Positions 33,254 through 46,200 of a DNA stretch of 64,000 nucleotides are shown piece after piece. Numbering within the stretch: position 1 is the first letter of the stretch; each line of letters begins with the position of its first letter. The notes below the pieces were generated by a model. That model was given only the letters and a program-made list of their open reading frames with translations, was not told where the DNA came from and did no database searches. Source of the DNA: Thalassia testudinum. Lineage: Eukaryota > Streptophyta > Magnoliopsida > Alismatales > Hydrocharitaceae. The DNA is taken from NCBI GenBank assembly GCA_037157565.1, contig JAZHRO010000013.1, positions 75,261,501 to 75,325,500 of the forward strand. The letters are read 5' to 3'. A program made the translations under genes and the position numbers.

Positions 33254-35944
33254 TGTAACGACCCGGTTCCCGAGTCCCTACGAGACACGAGAACCGGACC
33301 GACTCGACTAATCCCAAGACCTAGTCGTCCAACGAGGAAGTAACCAAAAGACAGTAAAATAAACCACATTCAGCATGAATATAACTAACAGTAAGAAAGT
33401 ACAACAGTAAGGAAAGAAACTACTACAGTAGGTACCACCACAACAGCAAAACAGCATTTATCATATAACAAGAACTGCAGGTAAAGAAGGTACAGCGGAA
33501 ACAAAAACTACTCACTAGAACAAAAAAAAAAGGGGTACAAAAGGCTGTGGTAACTCTACTGGACCCTACTCGGCCCAGCGTCCTCTGCAGCCGCCGACCT
33601 TGGCTGCTCAACACCTGGTCCTGAAAAAGGTAACGAGTGTAACACGTCAGCAAAACGCTGAGTAGAGTGGCAAACTAACTAAAGGCAACAGTAGAGTGTA
33701 CAGTAGCTGTTATGTTCTATTACTTCCTTTATTCACATCTTTCAATTTTTCTCACTATTTCATTTATTTCTCAGATCCTTTACTTGATCTCGAATGTCCT
33801 CGTGGGAACGATCTTGATTGCAGTCTTTTCCAAAAGTAGAAGTAGCACGTGGTGCTCTCCTGGCCGGGAAAGTCCCCCGTGGTGATCCTACCCTCAGTCA
33901 ACCACCCCAAGGTCACTGACAGACGTAACGGTGACTACGGCACGCGCGATAAACGCACAGGTAGCTAGCCCGCACTGGCACGCGGTCAGTCGTTTCCGTT
34001 AACGGGTGCACCCAAAGCACATCACGGAACCAGGGCAGAGCCCTCTCAGTAACAGGGGTCCAACCCCTCCACAGTAACCAAACCGGGGCCTTGCCCCTCC
34101 ACAGTCCGCGCACCCTCGCCTGACTACCCTGGTTTGCCTTAATGGGCCTAACAAGTCGGTGAAGGAGGCTAGCAGAACCCCGGGGCCCGTGGGGTAGCTA
34201 GTACTCTCCTAACACTACTAGCTCTCCTCGGTACTACGTACACGAGGGCCAACAAGTCGGTACAGAGCGGCCAATCCTAACCCCGGGTCCCTGGGGCGGC
34301 TGGCCCCACTCTGCACTAAACAGGTACAGGTACTTCCCTTGGTACTGCGTACCCAAGAGACAGTACAAACTACATCTCAGTTCCATTCCTTTTTCCTTCC
34401 AGGAGTTCCACTCCTAATTCCCCGTAGGGTTCCAGCTCTTTATCTCAGAACATCATATGTTTCACTTTCCAGATTCACGTTCTCAAAATCCATGATCTCA
34501 AACATGTTTCTTTATTCATAACAGGCAGCTGTTAATTCAAATTACAGGCAGCTTTATATTCCTTTCCATTTTTCCAAGACTGCAGTATTATACATTCCAC
34601 TAGTTTTTCCATCCTAAGATTCATGCCACATCCTAGGATCTAGCATACAACTAGTTTTCCAGCCCTAGGATTCATGCATCACCTAGGAGCTATCATTCCA
34701 TACATTACTCATTCCTAGGATTCATGCAATGTCCTAGATTCTAGTTATGGTTTCATACTTTAACAGATTTTATTAATAACTTAAGCCACTCTACCAGGTA
34801 CAACGGGAGTAATGGGGGCGTGATCGGGAATCCCGCGCGCCTCCGCGACTCTCAAGACTGCAACCGAACGAGGTCCTATCACAAGGATCAAACACAAGGA
34901 GTGTCTCAAAACAGTGTATAGCTACTGTAGACGAGTAGAGGAATTAATTCTGAAAAGAACGCAACTCGAATCGCGGAAAACGGAGCCCAAACGGGCCCTA
35001 AACGGGTCGAAAAAGACGATACTGTGCAAAATCAGACGTCTGGAACTCTTTCCAGACGTCTTAAACGGTGGATCAGAGAATTACCTGTTCAGCTTGGTTC
35101 CCCGGACGTCCAGAAGTCTGCGGGGACGTCTGTCCTATACCCCAGACGTCCGATGGTCCACACGGACGTCTGTAGGTCACTCCCGCCGTCTGGTACAACT
35201 TACAGACGTCTGATTCGCAAAGGATGGCGAATCAGCGAACCTGTGCACGGCCAACCCCCCCTCCCTCAGTACGGTCAGTCGACAAGAAGGAAGAGGAAAG
35301 CGGAAACTCACCTTTCAGACGTCTGTATGATCTTACAGACGTCGACCTTGCCGTCTGGCTATCAACCCAGACGTCTGATTCTGGAAATTTTTCCAGAATC
35401 AGAACCCTGCTCGGCCTCCGCTCGCGACGCCGCCCGCGTCGCACCTCGCGCGTCCGCTGCTCCGACCGCAGCAGGTCCCTCTCCGCGACGCTCCGCGCCC
35501 CCTGCGCCCTCCGCCGGCCGGCCAAGCCGCTCTGGCGAGCTCGCCCTCACGGCAGAGCCCCGCCCTCGCACGCCGCACCTCCTCCGCGCTCACTGCGGCT
35601 GCCGCTGCCGCCCTCGCGTCCGCTCGCTCTCGCGCACAGGAAGGAGAAGAAGGAGGAGACGGTGGAGACGGGAGGGGAGGCGCGCCCTTTTGAGGCCACG
35701 CGAGGAGGAGAGAGAAGGTGGTCGCAGCGCTCCTGCAGCCGCAGAGAGAGAGAGAGAGGAATCGCAGGTCTGCGCGCACAGGCGCGCAGACGAATCTCCC
35801 GTGCGAACATAACTGTTCTCCAGACGTCTGTAAACGATCCCGGACGTCTGGTAAGACGTCTGGATGTGATCCCAGACGTCTGGTCCGACGTCTGGGCCAC
35901 CTCCCAGACGTCTTAAAAGGCGTCTGGGGCACGCGTTCGTTACA
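33254..35944 (-). repeat. chromovirus 5' LTR
   Basis: 2691 bp. It would contain the active promoter of the element. GACGTC palindromes cluster at 35030-35370 and 35820-35915. Primer binding site adjoins on the left side. Confidence 0.95.
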
Positions 35945-36035
35945 TCTCCCACCTTTCCTTTTCTCTCGTTTGATTGAGAGTGCTAGTGTTCGTAAGGATA
36001 GGAGAGTCTTCCCTAATTTCCAGATCAAGATCCAT
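35945..36035 (-). pseudogene. copia gag start, separated from the rest by the nested gypsy
   Basis: ATG at 36035-36033 opens MDLDLEIRED, the typical start of a copia gag, and continues to KERW. There the TCTCC target duplication of the gypsy insertion (35945-35949) is met. The reading continues 10.4 kb away at 25565 as SDRISLMIMKRAIP. The two halves therefore prove the insertion point in gag. Confidence 0.9.
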
Positions 36036-36623
36036 AACTCCTAAGACTATTGGTAAGTTCTCTTTCTAGGACTTAAAGTTAGAGCCACTTAACATGGGTA
36101 TGGAGTTTAAAGTGGCGGTAATATTTGTAGAAGACATTTCTGAAAATAAAAGTAGATAGACATAAGATTAAACTCCTTTAAAACACAATATGTGTAATAA
36201 ATTTCTTAATCCCATCACATGTTTTATTTAACTCCATCAAGGGTCTCATCTTTGGATGAGAGGTTGACTTGAAATTAAAGATATGGTGTGGTATGAAATG
36301 ACTGTTGATTCAAATCCAAGTCAGCCGTGAACCTTCCTTTGGGCTGATTCAATGACTACTTAGAAATTCTAATAATCAACACCTCATTACTCCCATGCAA
36401 ATGAGTGAAAGTAGATGGAGTATGTACTTTCCTTTGGGCCAGTGCACACCCATCTACTATCACACATTCGTCCTTTTCTTACTCATAGATAATCCTAGTA
36501 TCCACAGGAAAACTCACTTTGGTGAGATGCTGGTTCAATTAGGTTATCCAAGAGTAGTATATCTTATTAATCAAACTAGATTTAATTATACTAAGCAGAG
36601 AGTGGGTTGGCTCTGATACCACT

Positions 36624-37907
36624 TGTTATGGATTTAAATCCTTAAACCCTTAGGGGCTTAATTTAAATTATCCCACCTTTAACTTGGGATGGACCTGTAT
36701 CTGATCTCAATTAGACTTTATGTTAACTAGGTATCGGTACTGGTGTACCAGTATCGGTACTCATGACATACTGTCGTATGTTCCATATTGTATGGGTACC
36801 GGTACTGATGTCAAGTACCGGTACTCATGTGTTACTGTTTGGAACATAAGTCCAAATGAGTACTCGTCCAGTACTTATCATGTACCGGTACTCATGCTAA
36901 GTATCGATACTCCATGAGTACTGGTAACACTCCAGGACTCGACTGGTCTCAATGAGTATCGGTACTCGTAAATAGTATCGGTACTTGTTGAGTACTAACA
37001 AATTGCCTGTAGCCAACGAGTACTGGTACTGGTGACCAATACCGGTATTTGTAAGCTACAGGTCTTGAACACCTGAAGCCCGATACCTTACCTGGGATTC
37101 ACTTGCACCAGTATTAAACTTTAGTACCGGTACTTGTTGATGGTTACGTATATAATATAGTGTTTTCTGGGAATATGAAATACTTATAGATATGTTACAA
37201 GTAATTGCACGAAATAAGAATTGATTGACAACAGAGATACAAACATGATAGTATATTGGACTTCACATTAAATGATACATTCCATGAATAAAATGAACTA
37301 TACAACATGATTCTATCTACCAACAAGTATGCATGCACATATGGAGACATGATTTTGATGATTCAAAGAAGCATAAAGCATTCAAAATACCTGTGCTCAT
37401 CTTAAGGGAAGAGAAAGGGAGGGGACTGCTAAATGGAGCTTCCAAAAGAGCCCACTTACTATGGATTTGAATCCTTGATCAAGAAAGACCAGCAGAAGGA
37501 GTTCTCCTCTTCTTCTTCTCCCTACCGTCAGGTCTCTCTGTCTCTCTCTGAATATCCACAAAAACCTAGGCACGCAATGGGGGTGCAAATCTAGAATTAC
37601 CTATGGGCCTTTTGGGGACCATAACCCCTAGAATCGCTTAATCAGTAATTAGTCTTCCCAATTACTGTATGGGTGAATTATATCTCCACCCATCGAAGAG
37701 ATGTATATTCATAAATCGATTTCTGCACATATGTTTTAAAACACCACACTAAACCATTTGTATTTATGTCAATATCCTTGAAAATAACTTAATTTGATCA
37801 CTCTGAAATGAGCTTTAGATGACAATCAAATCACTTATTGTTGTTTGATCATATCTATTTATATAAATTTACATATACAAGTCTATATATTGAATTTTAA
37901 TCCAACA
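36624..37907 (-). repeat. copia 5' LTR
   Basis: 1284 bp, partner of 19957-21234. The primer binding site on the minus strand ends two bases from it. The self-complementary GTACCGGTAC core is repeated between 36725 and 37140. Confidence 0.95.
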
Positions 37908-37912
37908 TATCT

Positions 37913-40244
37913 CCCTTATCAAATTAATCCTCAGTGATAGGATTCTCTTTTTTTTTTTTGTCAATTTTTTGATATTTTGTTTGGATTATTAGGATGATGC
38001 CAAAATGTTAATTGATCTTAACTTATGCGTAAACTAGCTTGTACATTACTAACATCGAAAGCCATCGTGATTGAGAAATATAAGTGTCAAATTGAGTAGC
38101 TTTATACGTAATTATGATAAGCTTGGAGTATGTATGTAATATCTAACATTCACAAGAGTACAAATGTTTTTGTTGAACGTGAGGTTATAAGCCTAAATTT
38201 GCATAGTTGTATCTTACATGAGGATAACGTTAGATTTGGTCATCTTGTATATGAGGTTAATGTGATGAAAAATGTGGATACGTAGGCTTAAACCGATATC
38301 ATTTTAGGTGGTGGAAAGATATTCAATGAGATGGGGAGACCAACACAACTTTGGACTTAGCGCCACTAACAACCAAAGCACTCGTCATTGGACCCATAAT
38401 TTGCCACAGATCTAGTGTATCCTGCAATGTTGGTTTTTGAACCCTGAACCTCTCTCTTAAAAGGAGTAAGTGTTCACTTTTTCAACGATGAATATCTGCA
38501 TTAAACCGCTAATAGATGTTCTTTATATCTCTTTGTTATATTTTAGACTTTGTTAATTTTTTTGTCAGGAAATGGAACCACATTTAAAGATGCTTGATTA
38601 ACTGGAAAACATTTGCCTTTGCCTTTTTTAACAATGAGCCACAGCCAAGGTAACGGTCAACGTAGACGGGATGGACCAAAATACCCCGCAGGTTTAAGGG
38701 TGTGCAAGCAAAAGATAAAGAGAAAACATTGAAAGCTAAAAAACAAAGGAAAAAAAGAAGAATGAACCAACGAAAGTTCGAACAAATTTCTTCTTGGTAA
38801 CATGTGATACAATACTTTACGATAGGAATAAAGTTACTGCAAGTACAAAATAAAACTACACATCAATGCTTCTTTAAAAGTTTAGGATTACCTTTCTAGA
38901 GCAAAATCTTCGATCTTCAAGTTAGCTACAAGAGCTTCAGATCTTCGCATGGCAATTTAAGTCTCTACAAAGCTTGTTTTGTCTACCCCATATGGTTGTT
39001 TTTCATTTTTTTCTAATAGATACTAGTCATCAGTCTTTCGACTGATCCATTTAAAAACTCCGAGTTGAACGGGCAAATCCCTTACCCATATTTTGCACTT
39101 GGGACTGAGGCACTTTTCTTGACAGAGAGAGCAGCAGTTATTCATTCGATTTGGGCCTTTAGTTCGTCGAATGAAGCAATTTAAAGTTCAAAATAAATCA
39201 AAATCAACCGAATAAAGCTTGAGGATTAACTTATCCACCATGGGATTCTTGATATTAATGCAGAAACATTAAAGCAATAGATGGCAGCATAGAAGCAGCT
39301 AAAATACAAAATTGATTCTGATTTACCGTAGCACAGACAAGAACCGAATCATCTTCGAAAAGATACGGACACAATAACACAAAAGTTACGGATTTTGAAA
39401 CGTAAAGCGGTGTAAATAATTTTACTCCAATGCATAACTATTTTACACCGATACCATACCGTTCTATAATATCTTACACAAGTAGAAAATCAACAAAAAT
39501 CATTTTATACCAATGCACACATCTGCAGGTTGCAAAACACATTGTACATTCCCTCTTCAACATTAAAAAGATACTACTGAAATTACCAAGAAAGATAAAA
39601 GCACCTAAAACTTTTTATACACAACATATATATATTTGCAGTACTGTGATCAGAACCTAAACAACCCATCCGCAATAGGTAAAGCTCTAAATCCACTCTT
39701 GTGTGAATTGTTTGATCGACTAGATTACAGGAATGACAAATTCTGGACATGGAATCAGGAAAGGACTCTTGCACTGATAGCAACACACATCCATCAAATT
39801 GAAGGTACAGGAGCTGATATCACTCCAAGATTATCACAGAACATATAAAAAATAGCATGAACTTCGAGAAAGTAGCAAAACCTCAAAATCACAATTTGCC
39901 CGTACCCTGCACCCTATTTGATCCTCCTGCCATTTAGCACTTCATTGGCAAACACCCTGCAGAGTAACTAAAAGGCACCGAAAAAAACATATTTTATTCG
40001 GGTGTCCTTCGCTAGAACATCACAGAGAGCGGAAACCCTTCTACCACGTCCAGAACGATCACATTTTAGAATGGCCAGTAGGTTACCACATGGTGCATGT
40101 TTCTGAGATTCCAACAGATGAAACCACGACCACTTTACCAATATCCTGCTGAAATAGAATGCGCAAGGTTATATCTCATCTGCAACTTCAATAGACGAAG
40201 CCACAATCTCTGACAAAAATACAGATGAAAAAGAATCCGCAAGG
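37913..40244. other. intergenic region between copia and PRP3
   Basis: No gene, transposon domain or RNA gene is recognised. 40150-40244 is probably the PRP3 3' UTR. Short open frames at 39430-39848 overlap on both strands and lack motifs. Confidence 0.4.
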
Positions 40245-43200
40245 TTATATCTCTCCAGAGAAGTTGGCTGCCAGGTCCCAGTAATGTGGGACGCCAGCAT
40301 CTGCAAAGACCTTGCGGGCAGCAGCTTCAGTTCGGCACTGGTGAATAAGAAACCTATTGAAGTTGGGTTTGGCAATGCTGCCCTGCCATACCAGAAGGCA
40401 TTTGTTGACTGGAACATCAGAATTATCGTCTCCGTCGTCTTCATTTTCCACGGCAGCAGCCCAATCGATCCTTCTCAGCATCAGATTCTTGTATCTTTTG
40501 TTTGATTTCTTTCCTCCCTCAACTACCACCACACACATGCCGTCCGATATTACGGCACAACCGGTGAGCCTGTTCTCTTGAGCATTCACGTCAACCTGGA
40601 AACGGGCCTTTGGGTGTGCAAGGGAGTTCACCTTGTAGACAGTGACAATGGTCTCCAATGAACTATTTGGATCATCAAAAAGCTTTCTTTCTTGCTTTTC
40701 ACGACGCTCAGAAGGAGTGAGCTTGCGTGCGATGTTCCTGTCAACGTGGGCCTGTTCACGTTCAGCTGCTGCACTCCTGATTTCCATTTCAAGCTTGGTG
40801 GGATCCTGTGTTGCTTCCGCACCAAGAACTTTCATGAGGTTGCTCATCTTGATTTTAGGTTTTGGAGGTTCAATCAAGCCTTGCCTTATCATTTCCTGTC
40901 TATCTCTTTCCTTGGCGAGGCGCCTTTGGGTCCTTAATTTCTTGGTCTCTTTCTTGGTCAACTTTAGTGGCTGAGGTGGAGGTGGAGCTGGTTCTGCAGG
41001 TGGTTGTATAGGGAGCGGGTGCTCCACATAAATGGTGATTTTTTCCATGTTTAGCTTATCGTCTGCAATGTCATCATATTTGCCAGAAGGTAAAAGTGGA
41101 ACATCCCTGAGAATCAACAAGTGTGAATGAGAAACATGAACATGTAAATCTCCTTTTAAAAAAATAACATGTAAAATTTTTATCCATTTGCATATGTAAA
41201 ACTAACTTACCACCACTCCATATCAGGTATCTGCACCTTCTGTTTCTCCTTAACCACAACCCTTTCAGATAGCTCAATCAAATTTGGGTTGATATCAGGT
41301 TCTGCCTTCGCTTTTGCGAGTTGTGCCTGTTTTGTCTTTAGCTCTTTGGCTTGGGCTTCACCAAATTGGTTCTGCGGCATAAAAAGAAAAGCAAGAAGTC
41401 AGAAACAGCCAAGAAAATCTTCAGAAAGTCAAGAAAGAGAGGTGCAACCTTGAATCTTATGATCTCAGCTTGTCTTGACCATTTACCCTCCTCTACAAAT
41501 TGAAATGACATCCTCTTGGGCCTGAGAAGTTTTGTCTTATTGATGCCCATCCTTGAATCAAAGTAAGGATTCGATTCCAGATTAGCATCCAAATCGGGCT
41601 TAAGTATTTGGAAAGCCTCCTTCTTCTGTTTGTTTATATTTACCTGTGGCAATCATCAAAATAGCAAAAAAAATTAGTAGAGGGGAAAAAAGATGCATGA
41701 ATTACAAGAATAGATATAATACAGACTTTCAACGTGCTGAGATTTGTTGGCTTTGGCATATTGATGACATTTCCATGTTCATCTATCTCCCTGCCTTGAG
41801 CATCTAAACGTAAAACAGGAGCCTTTGAAGGCTTCTGGGGTACGGCTACCTCTGGCACCGTCCCGGGAAACATGTTGATTAGTGGTGCAAACTGAGGATC
41901 CTGACGAAACCCCATTCTTGCGGCAACTTCTTGTGCTCGCTTTACAGCTTCAATGGCAACCCCAGATAGATTGTGTATGCCTGCAGCTGTAGTAGAATCC
42001 GACGATGATGCACTGGCCACCCAAGCAACAGTGGAAGGGCCTGAAAAATCCTGAGAAGGGACTGCAATAGTTGCACTAGGAAGTGATGAGGGCACATTTT
42101 GTGTTCCCTTGCTCGTGCCCACCTGCAAACTACCATCCACACCTGAGGTAGAGAGCTTATCTAACTGTAAGCAAACAAAAGTTAAAAGAGTATAATCAGT
42201 TATAGTGCTATATGAACTAAAACAGATTTTAGACGAATGCAATTAAAACATATAGCAAGCACAATTCAGCATCATTGATCAGGCAAAAAATTAAGACATG
42301 ATTCACTGTCAAGATAGAAGAAATAAATTCCAATACAAATAGGTTACAACTTAGAAACTCAGTAAATCTTACCTCAGGTATCTTCTTCAGCTTCTCTGCC
42401 AGCTCCTTTTGCTTTTGCAAAGCTTTCTTGGCTTTATCTAAGGCAGAAAGCAACAAGTTGCCACTTTTGCCAGTCACTGAAGTCGTTGGCCCTTCTGTAC
42501 TGGATTTTCCATGAACCTCATCAGCTCTGTTAAGTAATCCATTTTCAATGTTGTTAGTAACTGAAGATACCTTGTGATAGGCAGCAGATGTATTCTGCAC
42601 AAGTTCTGATTCCTTGATAACTGGTCCTGGAGCAAAACCCTAAAGAAAAATAAGAGTCTCAGACAGATATAGGTCTGAAATTTCATAGAACAACACCCAC
42701 TAAAAGAAACAACACAAGTTGAAATAGCATATTAATCATTCAAGCAGCAACAGAACATTATGTATGCCCAACCAAACATATTTAAATCTTAGAAATTCAA
42801 ATATTATTAGTAACAGTGGTAGCAAAATTATCATTACAATCACTTTGGACAACTCAGACCTCTACATCATAATAAAACAGCACAAATGATTCAGAATATA
42901 GAGCATTCGAAGATATTCTAAAAAAAATCCAAATAGAAATTATCAGATAAATAAGCAGCACAAAATTATAACTCCACAGACATTAAAAGGATGGGAAAAA
43001 ATCAGAAAAGGGGGGAAAGCTTAATGTTCTGGGTATCGAGAAATAACAAATGAAATTGATAAAATCACCAGCAAGAACAAAATAACTTAAAAGTAATAGT
43101 TAAAGAAGTAAATTAACTGCGCAGTTGATTAACTGATTGCAAGCCCAACCCAGCCAAGGATTTTTTTTAAAGACCAACCTGGCTAAAGGGGGTAAGAAAG

Positions 43201-46200
43201 TACCACTCTTGTAACTATTAGCAACAACCATCAGACAAATAGTTGATTTTTTCAGTCTAAAATAGATACGGCATATCAAATAGCCATTTCAAGTTTCATC
43301 CACTTTGCATTAGAACACAGAGACCTACTCAAAAACCCAAGAGCAATGTTTAGCAAGCCAATGGATGGGGAATGCAGCCCCCACATAAATTAGAAATTAG
43401 CAGAATTGGCAATGTTTCATTTGCCTGGTCATGAGAAAAGAAGAGAGGAGGAATACACACATACTCCAGCATGCAGCCCTTGGATGATGAAGCCTGTAAT
43501 ATTTAGCAAAGCTAAAAGAAACCTCCCCTTCCATTGTGCATACAAACATACATTTAAAAGACCATCAATCATTAAGGGCCAAAAGTGTTTTCCAATATGA
43601 ACACATCAAGGAGGTTTGGCTTCAAAAGTGAAGTATGAGCTTCAAATAAGAAAGTCAAGAGCCTTGATCATTTTGATATGTTTGACATAAGGTACAGAAT
43701 CATATTTTTCTTCTAATTCTTTCAAGGCTGACATAAGAACCCGATGTCTGCTCTGCAAACTCCCCATATCAGCTCTACATTCTTTCAATCCATGTGTGTG
43801 TGTGTGTTTGGGGGAGGTTGGGTTGCTGACTTTCTCTAATTGTGGAAGCTGAAAAGAGAGCAGTGTGCATTGTTAGATGGCCTTTGATATTGTAATCAGA
43901 GGGGATTCAATGCTATATGAGCTGATTACAAGGGCAAAAAAAAATGCTACATGGGTAAGGTTCAAGAAGTCGGTATGCTGTATTTAGTTGGTTGGATCAC
44001 TGTATAGAGAGTATGAGATATTCAAAGAGTATGCAGTTTTACATTTTTATTTAAAAAAAAATATAATAATTAATCAACTTATTAAAATTTATATTATATA
44101 CAATGCTATAACTATACAACTGCCTCAAGTAGTATAACAAAAAAAAACATAGTTTATACTCCTACTTTTTAATTACTCTAAAACTTAGAATATCAAAAAT
44201 TAGAATCAGACCTAAATCAAAATATATTATCAAAAATATAAAATAAAATCTAAATCAAAAAGCTAAAATCAGACATAAATCAAGATATATCATCAAGAAT
44301 CTAAAATGAAACCTAAAACAATATCCTAAAATCAGACCTAAATCAAAACATATCCTAAAATCACACCACAAATATGATATTTAACCATATCAAAAATCAA
44401 AACCACCCACTTCAATTTCTATCCCAAAAGCATATGCAGGTTAGACCGACTACTCAACCGAGTATCTGGATATTTGGACCACATATGCAGGTTAGACCGC
44501 TTACCAAGCCACTCAGCATTTCGGTTCAGTCTAATGCCCACTCACACATATGCGGCCGAGTATGTGGCTTACTCGACCAATTTCCTGAACCTTGACATGG
44601 GTTGAATCAGATCTGCAGGTTTCAGTTGAAATGATAATCAAGGAGTGTAGCCTTTGTCTCTTCAAAAAAAAAAAGGTGTAGCCTTTGTCTCTTCAAAAAA
44701 GAAAGGTGTAGCCTTTGACATCTTCGGTACTGGTTGAAGGATCCGTTACACATCAGTATAGGGAAGCACATACTATCATAGACATCCTGGCCAACAGAGG
44801 GGTTAAGAAGAGGAGAAACTTTTTTTTTTTGAAAGTGAGGAGAAACATGTTACATGAAGAAAGAAATAATCCTCCAAAAGAGACCTATCACTTATACATA
44901 TTGGGCAAAGCACTTATGGCCAAATCTCTGGATGGCATCCTTGGTGAGGCCCTTTGGAAGTGCACACGCCACAAAAGTGCTTACACTGGTTTTTTTTTTA
45001 TTTAAGGGCTTACATTGATTATTTGGCTGGAATTACCAGTTGCTTCATTATTTCATTAATACTGCAGCATTTCCTTATTTTTGATAGGATGGTGCTTTAT
45101 GGCAACAGGACAAAGAGAATCTTGATGCTGCTATTCTGATAGATAAAATTGAAGATTATTGGAGCTGAAGTTTGACAAAATATGCTTGAGATCAGAGGCT
45201 TGTTGCTGCTTGGTGGTTGATTGGTTTATTGCATTGAAGACTCTTGGAGATGGATTTAAGTATGAACAATTAGGTGAAGATTTGGGGAGGTGTGCATATA
45301 CTTTAAGGGTCTGCACTTAAAAGCTAAGTTCCTAATCCATTTATTTGACTGTGAATGTGAAACATGGATGAAATAGACTCTTAGATGGAGCTGATACATT
45401 CTGCAGCTATGATTTTCTCCTCCTTAAAAAGAAGGTACTTTGGCATACATGGAATGAAGAACAAATATGGAAACAGGCTGACCTTACAATGGAGGAGTCT
45501 ATTCGATCAAGAAGTGTGCATATCGGTCAGGGATATGCACACAAAAGATAAGTTTCAATAAGATACAATCATTCAATATTGCCCATTGAAAACTATTTGG
45601 AACAGTAAGCCATATCTGGAATTCTGCCACAAAAGATCCGAAGATTATTATAAAAAAACTGGAAAGTCATGCTCTCAAATGAAGCTGGTGTTTTCTAATC
45701 AATTGAAGCAATAGAAAAGCAAAGGAATTTTGATGCTAGCATACTTGGACGCTGCAATGTGGAAATTACAGCCTGACTATTTCGACTTGAAATCATAGCT
45801 GCATATTGGGAGCTGGAGCAGACATGCATTCAAGATATACGTGCAATTATCAGTTGGAAAATTCTGATATAGACTTCACGCAATAAATTGGATTTGTGCA
45901 TGTCCATTTTGGGTATAGCCATATGCACCAAAGAATATATCATTTGCTGCGCCTTTGAAGTCTTACAGGTGCAATCCTGACAGGGAGAAAAAGAAGAGGG
46001 CTTGGCCCTCATGATGTTAATGTGCACATCCACTGGGGATATGCACAAAGTAGATAAGTTCCCATCTTTTCTTAATTTTTCTTCTTCATGATCTTCACAT
46101 AAATAGTTGATGCTACTGTATTGACATATTGAATTTGAATATACATTTCAAATGAAGATGTATCCGTAAAGCAGTGAGGAAGTCAAAGAAAACAGGAACC

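Larger units (their letters stand above)
25566..35944 (-). mobile_element. Ty3/gypsy chromovirus (Tekay/Del type), nested in copia gag
   Basis: LTRs at 25566-28224 and 33254-35944 begin TGTAACGACCCGG and end CGTTCGTTACA on the plus strand. Target duplication TCTCC is at 25561-25565 and 35945-35949. The minus-strand primer site TGGTATCAGAGC lies three bases from the right LTR (33239-33250). A single gag-pol frame of 1588 codons (33074 to 28311) is interrupted by only two stops, and a chromodomain ends it. LTR length and chromodomain fit the Tekay/Del clade. The two LTRs are nearly identical, so this is younger than the copia host element. Confidence 0.96.
19957..37907 (-). mobile_element. Ty1/copia retrotransposon carrying a nested gypsy element
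   Basis: LTRs at 19957-21234 and 36624-37907 start TGTTATGG and end AATCCAACA on the plus strand. The target duplication TATCT is at 19952-19956 and 37908-37912. Next to the right LTR, on the minus strand, is TGGTATCAGAGCCAACC (initiator-Met primer site, ending at 36621). Next to the left LTR is the purine tract CCAAGTGGGAGAT. The element therefore reads right to left. Removing the nested gypsy element (25566-35944) leaves about 7.6 kb, a normal copia size. gag and pol are present but broken. Confidence 0.95.
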
